NCBI GenBank assembly: GCA_964427535.1
Contig: CAYRVF010000191.1
Coordinates: 1-6,299 of the forward strand
DNA length: 6,299 nucleotides
Reading direction: 5' to 3'
Origin: CAYRVF01 sp964427535
GTDB taxonomy: Bacteria > Chloroflexota > Ktedonobacteria > Ktedonobacterales > JADMIN01
The translations under genes were made by a program, and so were the position numbers. Below, one piece after another: positions 1 through 5,545 of this stretch. Below the pieces are notes generated by a model that saw only the letters and a program-made list of their open reading frames with translations, had not been told where the DNA came from and did no database searches. Within the stretch, counting starts at the first letter, position 1, and every line of letters starts with the position of its first letter.

Positions 1-686
1 GCTTCGGTGCGGCTGGCGGCGCCGAGCTTGGTGAGAATCGCGGAGACGTGGAACTTAGCGGTGTGTTCGCTGATGTGCAGTCGCTGAGCGATCAGCTTAT
101 TGGGTAGCCCCTCGGCGAGCAGTTGCAGCACTTCGAGTTCCCGAGCCGTCAGCACCTCGGAAGTCGGAACGAGCCGCTCCGTCTCGGCGACTGGCATCCG
201 CTCGGGCGGCGCGAGCATATCCGTCGCGAGCCGCCGATCGAGTGCGACAAGTCCGCCGCCAACGGCTCCGGCAGCCGCCAGTATCTCGTCCGCGGTCGCG
301 TCACGCAGCAGCGCGCCGAAGGCCAGCCTCTGTTCGTTCGCAAGATGTGCCAGCTCTTCGAGCGTGCGTAGCGCATCGGGATTCGCCCTGCCCCGTGCCC
401 CCTGCAGTCCTGGTGGCGCCAGTACGAGCACACCCCGCGCCGGACGCAGCGCGGAGGTCCACTGCGCGACTGTGTCTGCGGTCTCGATGCCGTCCAGATC
501 CACGAGCACGATGTCTGGCGGCTCGGTGGTACGTTCCTCGCCTGGCGTCGGCTGTGCCGTCGCCTGGGCGGGAGGCGTCGTGGTGGGCGCGGCGTCGCCG
601 GTGACTTCCCACCCTGGCTGCCCACGCACGACGGCGACCAGACCGGCACGCACAGCAGGATACGCCGACAGGACGAAGATGCGCAT
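1..686 (-). CDS. NarL/LuxR-family response regulator with degenerate receiver (partial, C-terminus beyond window)
   Basis: DNA-binding transcription regulator; 228 codons are visible without a stop and the frame leaves the window at position 1. The C-terminal part, from about residue 179, is a typical LuxR helix-turn-helix (LTARELEVLQLLAEGL, then NKLIAQRLHISEHTAKFHV and KLGAASRTE). The N-terminal 1-150 has receiver-like order: RIFVLSAYPAVRAGL for strand 1, DIVLVDLDG with Asp63 at the phospho-acceptor position, VLVLAPPG for strand 4, and ALLRDATADEI where the invariant Lys would be. The acidic pair after strand 1 is absent (Ser-Ala-Tyr), the Thr/Ser is Ala and the Lys is Arg, so normal phosphorylation is doubtful. 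A Thr/Pro/Ala-rich stretch (about residues 34-55) precedes the Asp63 strand. The ATG at 684-686 follows a GAGGAAGG-like ribosome site (698-705, gap 11). It is the last visible gene of a probable operon with the two upstream proteases. Family assignment is firm; the regulon is unknown. Confidence 0.93.
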   Translation of the reverse strand, partial: MRIFVLSAYPAVRAGLVAVVRGQPGWEVTGDAAPTTTPPAQATAQPTPGEERTTEPPDIVLVDLDGIETADTVAQWTSALRPARGVLVLAPPGLQGARGRANPDALRTLEELAHLANEQRLAFGALLRDATADEILAAAGAVGGGLVALDRRLATDMLAPPERMPVAETERLVPTSEVLTARELEVLQLLAEGLPNKLIAQRLHISEHTAKFHVSAILTKLGAASRTE

Positions 687-730
687 GGCTGTCGCCGCCT
701 TCCTCTTCTCGCGCCGCTCAGTAAGGGAAC

Positions 731-782
731 CGGCGGCAAACGCCGCGAACGGCCACCGGCAGGAGTTTTCCTTCCGGCAGCC
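731..782 (-). other. Two adjacent RNA hairpins in the protease-regulator gap
   Basis: In the 134-nt gap between the protease stop (821) and the regulator start (686) there are two inverted repeats. The larger pairs 751-759 and 761-764 with 769-772 and 774-782, with a 4-nt loop and one A/G mismatch. Two of its pairs are G-U wobbles only in the minus-strand transcript and are C/A mismatches on the other strand, which fits an RNA made from the minus strand. The smaller pairs GCGGC (733-737) with GCCGC (742-746) around a 4-nt loop. No T-run follows on the minus strand, so a classical terminator is unlikely. A processing, stability or partial attenuation element is possible. Confidence 0.45.
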
Positions 783-820
783 GCTCACAGTCTCTATCAG
801 ATGTATCGGGCTCTGCAAGC

Positions 821-1867
821 CTACGCGGCGGCGCGCAGCTCGGGAACGAGCGAAAGATCCATGCGCTCACCGCCACGGAGCATCGCAAGCATGCGTGGCC
901 GCGTACGCTCGCCCTGCCCCCGATTGAGCACGCGCACGAGCTGCTCGGCATCGCCAATCTGTATGCCGTCCACCGAGAGCACGATGTCTCCGGCAAGCAT
1001 CCCGGCTTGTTGTGCGGGGCTACCTTCCTCGACCACCGCCACCAGTGCCACGGTCTCCTGCGGGAGCGCGTGTCGCTGGCGCAGCGATGGTGTCAGCGGC
1101 GCCGTCAGCACCTGCACGCCGAGGTAGACCCGCGTGCCCGCCTGGTCAGCCTCCGCGAGGAACCGCTCGACGACCCAGCTCGGAATCGCGAATGCCAGCC
1201 CGCCGCCGATCATCGCGTTGATGCCCATGACGCGCCCGCGCGCGTCACTTAGCGGACCACCCGAGTTCCCCGGATAGAGGCTGATATCCGCCTGAATCAG
1301 GTCGATGCGCGGCAGGCTCCACGGTCCGAAGCGGCCCGGCGTATCTGGTCGCGGCTGGGACGGCGCGGGTGCCGACCCTTCCGCTGGCTCGGCTGGCTCG
1401 ACCGGCTCGACGGCGATATCCGGGTCCACTGGAGCGCGCGCCGCGACCACGCCGAGCGTGGCGGCACCTTCACGCCCGAACGGGTTGCCAACCGCGACGA
1501 CGATCTCGCCGACACGCAGCGCCTGCGAATCGCCAATCTCGGCGGGCACAAGTCCCGTCGCGCGCAGCTTGAGCGACGCCAGGTCATGTGAGGGATCAAC
1601 CGCCACAAGTGACGACTCGATCTCGCGGCCGTCCTCCAGCCTCAGGGTAAAGGTCGTGCCGCGTCCCGCGCGAACCACGTGCGCGTTCGTGATCACGATG
1701 GCCTCGACCACACCGTTCGCATCGGGCGCCGACGTGCGCCAGATCACGCCCGAGCCAATGCCGCCCCGACCGGCCCGCACCTGCACCAGACTTCTCCGGA
1801 CCCGCGCCGCGACCTCCGCCGCGCTGTCGGAGAGCGCGACCGTAGCCGACAATATTTCAGTTGCCAT
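821..1867 (-). CDS. HtrA/Deg-type serine protease (S1C) with one PDZ domain, proline-rich L3 insertion
   Basis: Serine endopeptidase of the HtrA/DegP family, 348 aa, expected to cleave unfolded or tagged proteins. The trypsin-like domain spans about 20-240 with an intact triad: His63 in ITNAHVV, Asp95 in PSHDLASLKL, Ser202 in LYPGNSGGPL. One PDZ domain follows (about 248-343: YLGV substrate-binding loop, then GSPAQQAGMLAGDIVLSVDG). There is no signal peptide or membrane segment, so it is probably cytoplasmic, unlike most HtrA proteins. Between GVVAAR and LIQADISLYPG an insertion of about 40 residues rich in Pro, Glu and Ala (EPVEPAEPAEG) sits where the regulatory L3 loop lies in DegP. The ATG at 1865-1867 is preferred because AGAGGA lies 8 nt upstream; a TTG two codons further up (1873) would overlap that site. 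It lies 71 nt after a paralogous protease and 134 nt before a LuxR-type regulator, all on one strand. Confidence 0.95.
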   Translation of the reverse strand: MATEILSATVALSDSAAEVAARVRRSLVQVRAGRGGIGSGVIWRTSAPDANGVVEAIVITNAHVVRAGRGTTFTLRLEDGREIESSLVAVDPSHDLASLKLRATGLVPAEIGDSQALRVGEIVVAVGNPFGREGAATLGVVAARAPVDPDIAVEPVEPAEPAEGSAPAPSQPRPDTPGRFGPWSLPRIDLIQADISLYPGNSGGPLSDARGRVMGINAMIGGGLAFAIPSWVVERFLAEADQAGTRVYLGVQVLTAPLTPSLRQRHALPQETVALVAVVEEGSPAQQAGMLAGDIVLSVDGIQIGDAEQLVRVLNRGQGERTRPRMLAMLRGGERMDLSLVPELRAAA

Positions 1868-1875
1868 GTGCAACG

Positions 1876-1881
1876 TCCTCT
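1876..1881 (-). promoter_or_regulatory. Ribosome binding site that fixes the start of the 821-1867 protease
   Basis: AGAGGA on the minus strand, 8 nt before the ATG at 1867. It is only about 2 nt from the alternative TTG at 1873, so the ATG is the better start. Confidence 0.7.
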
Positions 1882-1892
1882 TCCATCTGCAT

Positions 1893-1915
1893 CGGAGGGC
1901 GCGTTTGGCCCTCCG
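1893..1915 (-). other. Perfect 8-bp hairpin between the two protease genes
   Basis: CGGAGGGC (1893-1900) and GCCCTCCG (1908-1915) are perfect inverted repeats around a 7-nt loop, within the 71-nt gap between the tandem protease genes. No T-run follows on either strand, so it is not a classical intrinsic terminator. In the minus-strand mRNA it ends 11 nt before the AGAGGA ribosome site of the downstream gene. It could stabilise or insulate cistrons, or tune translation of the second protease. Confidence 0.6.
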
Positions 1916-1938
1916 TGTCTCGTGTCGCGAAGGCAGAC

Positions 1939-2883
1939 CTACTGCCGCTCAGCAATCGTCACCTGCACGTCACGCGGTTCGCCGCCGCGCAGAATCCGCA
2001 GGGTCGCTGTCTGGCCGAGCCGGTCGCCACTGAGCTGCGCGCGCAGGGCCTCCACATCGGACAGCGACTGACCGTTGATGCTGACGATGATGTCACCGAT
2101 CAGCAGACCCGCCTGGTCGGCCGGGCTGCCTGGCTCAACCGTGGCCACGAGAAGCGCGCTCTCCTGCGAGACGCCCGCCTTCTGCGCGAGCGCGGGCGGC
2201 AGCGGCACCTGCTGCGTGCCGACACCGAGATACCCGCGGCGCACACGCCCGTGGGTCAACAGCGTATTGACGACACGCTCCAGTGTGACCACCGGGATCG
2301 CCGTGCTGTTTGCTCGTGTCAGACGCGAGCTGTTCAACCCCACGACGCGGCCAGCGAGATCAATCAGCGGGCCACCCGAGAAGCCGGGATAGAGCGTCAC
2401 GTCGGCATAGATGATGCCCTCCATCTCGCCGCCCTGCCAGGTGCGACGTGGGCCGTCGATATAGCTGACCGCGCCAAACGAGACGCGCGGCCCCGAGCCA
2501 GATGGCCGACCGACTGCCACGACGAGATTCCCGACGCGGGGTGAGGGTCCGATCGTCGCGGCGGTGGCCGACGTGCCTAGATCAACGCCCGTTGCGCGCA
2601 GCACGGCGAGATCGGTGCTAGGATCGCGTCCGACGAGCTGCGCCTTGGTCTCGCGCCCGTCAGGCAGCGTGATGGTGATGTCGTCCTCGCGCTCGACTAC
2701 GTGGTCCGCTGTCAGAATGACGGTCTCGCTCGCCGTGCGCCACAAAATTCCCGTAGCGGACTGCCGGGGCCGCGCCGCGACGGTGACGATCGACCGCGCC
2801 GCACGCTCGACAACGTTCGCCAACTCATCCGAAAACCCGCTCAGTGCGGAGGTCTGTGACTGCTGTCCAGTTGTCTCAGCCAT
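1939..2883 (-). CDS. HtrA/Deg-type serine protease (S1C) with one PDZ domain, GFSGGP active site
   Basis: Second HtrA/DegP-family endopeptidase, 314 aa, a paralogue of the 821-1867 gene. The trypsin-like domain covers about 15-210 with His61 in LTADHVV, Asp91 in PSTDLAVLRA and Ser169 in LYPGFSGGPL; the residue before the serine is Phe instead of the usual Asn. A C-terminal PDZ domain (about 218-314) has the GYLGV loop and GSPADQAGLLIGDIIVSING. There is no signal peptide or membrane helix, so it is probably cytoplasmic. The frame is open up to 2976, but the ATG at 2881-2883 is chosen because a strong AGGAGA site lies 8 nt before it and the extra N-terminal residues are not protease-like. The region between GAVSYIDG and YADVTLYPG is short, lacking the proline-rich insertion of its neighbour. 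It is first in the probable operon, next to the divergent control region. Confidence 0.95.
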   Translation of the reverse strand: MAETTGQQSQTSALSGFSDELANVVERAARSIVTVAARPRQSATGILWRTASETVILTADHVVEREDDITITLPDGRETKAQLVGRDPSTDLAVLRATGVDLGTSATAATIGPSPRVGNLVVAVGRPSGSGPRVSFGAVSYIDGPRRTWQGGEMEGIIYADVTLYPGFSGGPLIDLAGRVVGLNSSRLTRANSTAIPVVTLERVVNTLLTHGRVRRGYLGVGTQQVPLPPALAQKAGVSQESALLVATVEPGSPADQAGLLIGDIIVSINGQSLSDVEALRAQLSGDRLGQTATLRILRGGEPRDVQVTIAERQ

Positions 2884-2891
2884 TGCCAAAT

Positions 2892-2897
2892 TCTCCT
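2892..2897 (-). promoter_or_regulatory. Strong ribosome binding site that fixes the start of the 1939-2883 protease
   Basis: AGGAGA on the minus strand, 8 nt before the ATG at 2883, the same spacing as at the downstream protease. It excludes the longer in-frame start at 2976. Confidence 0.8.
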
Positions 2898-3015
2898 CTT
2901 GCTGTGTCACCTCTTCGTTTCCGCGGGGCTCACAAGCCTGCGGACGAGAGGAACTTGTCTTCAGCATAGAGGACACCGGCCCGCGCCAGCCCCCGCCGTT
3001 CGTTCAGCGACCGGC

Positions 3016-3031
3016 CTAGACGTTCGTCTAG
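3016..3031. promoter_or_regulatory. Perfect 16-bp palindrome, candidate operator
   Basis: CTAGACG (3016-3022) and CGTCTAG (3025-3031) are perfect inverted arms around TT. The site is 133 bp before the protease start on one side and 164 bp before the patatin start on the other. A copy of the left arm, CTAGACG, recurs at 3152-3158 in the same region. The geometry suits a dimeric regulator such as a TetR- or LuxR-type protein; which one is unknown. Confidence 0.55.
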
Positions 3032-3195
3032 TGCGGTGCCCAGATGGTGCGGACGCGGGCAGGGACCGCGGACGCGTTGGAGATGTCGACGCATCCATTC
3101 ACACGTCGGATGCTACCTATAGCGATGCAGTGCGTATAGAGGAGAAGAGAACTAGACGACGCGGGTAACCCCGCCGCTGGATGACGATATGACAG

Positions 3196-4236
3196 ATGTA
3201 CAGAATAATGGAGTACGCGCATCAGATGGCCGCGGAACATGTGGAACGTCCAGCTAGCGAGGACGTGAGCGAGACACAACCGGCCGCGCCGCACCGTCCA
3301 CGGTGGCACAACTTCACGGCGTTCGTCCTCTCCGGTGGTGGCGCACGCGGCGCGTTGCAGGTCGGCGCGCTCCGGGCGCTGTTAGAGGCCGGTGAGCGAC
3401 CCGACGTGATCGTCGGGACCTCTATCGGCGCATGGAATGGCTCATGGATCGCCCGCTACCCCACACGTGACGGCGTGCGCGGTCTGATAGAGGTCTGGAA
3501 TGGCCTGAGTACATCCCGCGTGCTGCTCGGGCGCGAGCCGTACCTCTATCCACGCCAGCAGGCGCTCGCGGGGATGCTCACCCTGACGGCGGTTCGCCGG
3601 GTGACACAGAGCGCGCCGTCCCTCTATAGCGACACGGGGCTGCGCGATCTCATCACGCGGCACATGAGTGACACCGCCTTTGAAGACCTGCGGATACCGC
3701 TCTACGTCGTGGCGACCGATCTTACTCACGGCCGGCGGGCGATATTCGCGCGTGGGCTTGTCGCGCCCGCCATCCTCGCCTCGTCGGCAATCCCCGGCAT
3801 CTTTCCGCCAGTGCGCATCCGCGACAACGACTACGTGGACGGCGGCGCGGTAGACAACGCGAGCATCGAGACGGCGCTCCGTCTTGGCGCGCGGCGACTC
3901 TTCGTGCTCGACGTGGGCTACGGCGACGGTCAGTTCGAGTCCGCCTCATGGGACCAGGTTGCCCGCGCCAGTGGCGAGCGGCCCAGGCCGAGTGCCATCC
4001 ATCCACTCGCCGCCGTCATGGAGCGCTCGGCCCAGGTCATGGCGCAGTACCACCTCGACCGCGCCATCGCCCGTGTGCCCGCAGGAATCGAGACACACAT
4101 TCTTCGGCTCTCCTCGTCGCACGGCGGTGGCGCGCTCGACTTCAGTAGCGCGCGCAGGTGGATGGACGACGGCTACGAACAGACCCGCGGCATTCTCGCT
4201 CGCTCGATCGGGGAGCGCGCCGTCGTCGCACTGTAA
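3196..4236 (+). CDS. Patatin-like phospholipase / acyl hydrolase
   Basis: Serine lipid acyl hydrolase of the patatin/RssA family, 346 aa, using a Ser-Asp dyad. The oxyanion-hole motif SGGGARG is at about 46-52, the nucleophile elbow GTSIG at 74-78 with Ser76, and the catalytic Asp215 is in DYVDGG. A strand with LRIPLYVVATDL (about 165-176) and ASSAIPGIFPP (about 195-205), both typical of the family, lies between them. There is no signal peptide or membrane segment, so it is cytosolic or peripherally membrane-bound; the substrate cannot be read from the sequence. The first 36 residues are not part of the domain. The start is uncertain: ATG at 3196 (a stop lies directly upstream), 3208 or 3226, the last having GGAG 12 nt before it. 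It is transcribed away from the protease operon across a shared control region. Family assignment is firm. Confidence 0.94.
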   Translation: MYRIMEYAHQMAAEHVERPASEDVSETQPAAPHRPRWHNFTAFVLSGGGARGALQVGALRALLEAGERPDVIVGTSIGAWNGSWIARYPTRDGVRGLIEVWNGLSTSRVLLGREPYLYPRQQALAGMLTLTAVRRVTQSAPSLYSDTGLRDLITRHMSDTAFEDLRIPLYVVATDLTHGRRAIFARGLVAPAILASSAIPGIFPPVRIRDNDYVDGGAVDNASIETALRLGARRLFVLDVGYGDGQFESASWDQVARASGERPRPSAIHPLAAVMERSAQVMAQYHLDRAIARVPAGIETHILRLSSSHGGGALDFSSARRWMDDGYEQTRGILARSIGERAVVAL

Positions 4237-4239
4237 CGG

Positions 4240-4251
4240 GTGTCCGGACAC
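4240..4251. promoter_or_regulatory. 12-bp perfect palindrome just after the patatin gene
   Basis: GTGTCCGGACAC is a perfect palindrome 3 nt after the patatin stop. GGTGTCCGG, covering its left half, is repeated exactly 100 bp downstream (4239-4247 and 4339-4347), before the receiver gene. It has no spacer and no T-run, so it is a poor terminator and better read as a possible protein-binding site for the receiver gene's promoter. Confidence 0.35.
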
Positions 4252-4282
4252 GAGCACACTCCGTACCATGCGGCCGCAGCCT

Positions 4283-4288
4283 TATAGT
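4283..4288 (+). promoter_or_regulatory. Possible -10 element for the receiver gene
   Basis: TATAGT matches the sigma70 -10 hexamer at five of six positions and lies about 90 bp before the GTG start, in the 142-bp gap after the patatin gene. No good -35 is visible at 16-18 bp, so any promoter here would need an activator or another sigma factor. Confidence 0.3.
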
Positions 4289-4378
4289 CCCGGTATCCTG
4301 GCGAATCGGACTATGGCTGTGAGTCGCTGTGATGTAGTGGTGTCCGGTGTGTGACGGGCAACCGATGTATGGGAAAAG

Positions 4379-4828
4379 GTGGCAGTGTTGGCGAAAAGGA
4401 TCCCGCCAGCCGTACTCGTCGTCGACGACGACCTCGCCATTCGCGAGACGTTGCGCCTGGCGTTAGAGGACAGCCAGTACAGCGTACTGGAAGCCACGGA
4501 CGGGCAGGAGGCACTCGATCTGTTGCGCGCTAGTGAGACCAGCCTTGTCGTCTTGCTCGACCAGTTTATGCCCGTGCTCGACGGGTTAAGCGTCCTCGCG
4601 GACGTCATCACTGATAGCCGTCTGCGCGACCTTCATGGCTATCTGATCATGACGGCCAGCCCGCAATCGCTCCCCCCGACACTGAACACACTGGACGAAC
4701 GTCTGCTGCTGCAGACACTCGCCAAGCCGTTTGACATCGACGACTTGCTGAATGCCGTCAGGGCGATGTCCGATCGCGTGTATGCGCGCATCGGTGCAAC
4801 GGACGACCTGTCGACCGGCGAGGGCTAG
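4379..4828 (+). CDS. Stand-alone CheY-like response regulator receiver
   Basis: Single-domain phospho-receiver, 149 aa, with all expected residues: acidic cluster Asp16-Asp17-Asp18 after strand 1 (AVLVVDDD), phospho-acceptor Asp61 in VVLLDQFMPVLDGL, Thr92 in YLIMTAS, and Lys116 in LAKPF. The domain covers about 11-135 and no output domain follows, so it probably acts through protein contact as part of a phosphorelay or as a CheY/Spo0F-like messenger. No histidine kinase is in the window. The start is GTG at 4379; an in-frame GTG at 4385 has AAAAGG 5 nt before it and may be the true start. No in-frame ATG precedes the domain. It runs in the same direction as the patatin gene, but the 142-bp gap with a -10-like site suggests its own promoter. 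In contrast to the regulator at 1-686, this receiver looks fully functional. Confidence 0.95.
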   Translation: MAVLAKRIPPAVLVVDDDLAIRETLRLALEDSQYSVLEATDGQEALDLLRASETSLVVLLDQFMPVLDGLSVLADVITDSRLRDLHGYLIMTASPQSLPPTLNTLDERLLLQTLAKPFDIDDLLNAVRAMSDRVYARIGATDDLSTGEG

Positions 4829-4897
4829 CGCCACGTGGCCAGCGTCTAGCAGGGGCAACCAATGGCAAACCCCGACCGGCCTCCACCCGATCGCTGG

Positions 4898-5140
4898 CTA
4901 TATTTCCGAATCGCCGGAGTCGTTGTAGCCCTCCGCGCCGCGCTCCCCCTGCCCCCACGAGGCCTCGTCCCGAATGGGCGCATCCGGTGATGCGCCTTCA
5001 TCCTCCGACACCGGATAGACACCACTGCCGCGAACATCCTCACGGCGGCCCGCTCCGTCGCCCGGCATGCCAGCACTGTGGTCCGCCCCGGTTTGTGTGT
5101 CTTGACTCTCCCGCCAGGCCTTTTCGTCCGTGTTACTCAT
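4898..5140 (-). CDS. Small acidic glycine-rich hypothetical protein
   Basis: 80-aa protein, function unknown. It begins MSNTDEKAWRES and ends GAEGYNDSGDSEI. By my count it has 19 Asp/Glu against 7 Lys/Arg and 13 Gly, no hydrophobic core, no signal peptide and no membrane segment, so it is likely disordered and hydrophilin-like. The C-terminal half (GVYPVS, GASPDAPIRDEASWGQGERG) resembles short conserved proteins I associate with Chloroflexota, but this is recollection, not a search. The ATG at 5138-5140 has GAGG 9 nt upstream. The frame stays open to 5296, but the upstream part is arginine-rich and unlike the rest. It converges with the receiver gene, with 69 bp between the stops. The 10-bp palindrome at 4830-4839 in that gap is too short and lacks T-runs to be a terminator. 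Confidence 0.7.
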   Translation of the reverse strand: MSNTDEKAWRESQDTQTGADHSAGMPGDGAGRREDVRGSGVYPVSEDEGASPDAPIRDEASWGQGERGAEGYNDSGDSEI

Positions 5141-5277
5141 CGTCGCGTGCCTCGCGATTCTGGTGGTGAACCGTCGCGTGATCTCCACTCTCGCGACGAG
5201 GACGGTCACCGCCCATCCGTCCGTTGGTGGCCGCAAGAGATGCGCCAGTCGCCCAACCGTTGTGAGTGGCCGTCCTC

Positions 5278-5305
5278 TTGTCTCCCACCTCAACAAGCTT
5301 ACAAT
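5278..5305 (+). promoter_or_regulatory. Sigma70-like promoter candidate
   Basis: TTGTCT (5278-5283), a 16-bp spacer and TACAAT (5300-5305). The -10 matches five of six consensus positions, the -35 four of six. No convincing gene lies directly downstream; a transcript from about 5312 would run toward the tRNA gene. Confidence 0.4.
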
Positions 5306-5476
5306 GACGATGTGTGACGAAGACGGATGCGCGCGTACCTAGTGGATACACGTCCACGTCCAACCACCTACCCGCGGCCGCCCGCAGCGACACACTCCCA
5401 GCCCGCAGACAGAAAGCAGAGGGCGTGATGGACGACTACGGACATTCGGGGCTCACACGCTCCGGGCTGATGTCGC

Positions 5477-5503
5477 CTGGCCCCCAACGGCCAGTCTCTG
5501 TCT
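5477..5503 (+). terminator. Weak hairpin with pyrimidine tract
   Basis: CTGGCC (5477-5482) and GGCCAG (5489-5494) form a 6-bp stem with a 6-nt loop, followed by TCTCTGTCT. It could end a short transcript begun near 5312 or insulate the tRNA promoter. The tract is not a clean T-run, so this is tentative. Confidence 0.3.
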
Positions 5504-5506
5504 GCC

Positions 5507-5535
5507 TTGACGAACGGGCACCGAGGCGTTATACT
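5507..5535 (+). promoter_or_regulatory. Strong sigma70-type promoter of tRNA-Gly
   Basis: TTGACG (5507-5512), a 17-bp spacer and TATACT (5530-5535), each matching five of six consensus positions at optimal spacing. The -10 ends 10 bp before the mature tRNA, so the 5' leader is only a few nucleotides. Confidence 0.88.
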
Positions 5536-5545
5536 CCAGTTGCGC

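Larger units (their letters stand above)
2884..3195. promoter_or_regulatory. Divergent intergenic control region between protease operon and patatin gene
   Basis: These 312 bp separate two divergently transcribed genes and contain no convincing coding sequence; short frames crossing it lack ribosome sites and family features. Promoters for both directions should lie here. Weak -10-like hexamers are visible (TATAGC 3118-3123 and TATAGA 3135-3140 on plus, TATGCT 2963-2968 on minus), but none has a good -35 at 16-18 bp, so I do not assign a promoter. The clearest element is the palindrome at 3016-3031. Confidence 0.6.
5141..5545. other. 405-bp stretch without a convincing gene
   Basis: It lies between the divergent small acidic gene and the tRNA gene. 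Open frames here are shadows or lack ribosome sites. What can be seen is a plus-strand promoter-like site (5278-5305), a 6-bp hairpin followed by a pyrimidine-rich tract (5477-5503), and the tRNA promoter (5507-5535). No clear minus-strand promoter for the small gene was found. Confidence 0.6.

Noticed and set aside
149..739. Minus-strand open frame of 196 codons
   Set aside because: Out of frame with the regulator, whose HTH motifs are clear in the overlapping frame starting at 686.
100..927. Long plus-strand open frame of 275 codons at the left edge
   Set aside because: It is the antisense shadow of the LuxR-type regulator and the end of the protease; Ser/Ala/Arg-rich low-complexity translation with no domain.
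1305..2033. Plus-strand open frame of 242 codons
   Set aside because: Antisense shadow of the two HtrA genes; low-complexity Ser/Arg/Ala composition typical of GC-rich shadows.
2884..2976. N-terminal extension of the first protease to an upstream start at 2976
   Set aside because: A strong ribosome site directly before the ATG at 2883 and lack of any domain or signal peptide in the extra 31 residues.
3028..3309. Minus-strand 93-codon frame across the patatin start
   Set aside because: No ribosome site, no recognisable domain, and it overlaps the control region and the patatin N-terminus.
4830..4839. GCCACGTGGC palindrome between the convergent receiver and small-protein genes
   Set aside because: A 10-bp palindrome without spacer or T-run cannot be supported as a terminator, and one such site is expected by chance at this GC content.
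5130..5342. Plus-strand 70-codon frame with a hydrophobic start (MLLIVACLAILVV) that could be a membrane peptide
   Set aside because: GTG start without a ribosome site, overlaps the 5' end of the small acidic gene in antisense, and the rest is arginine-rich without features.
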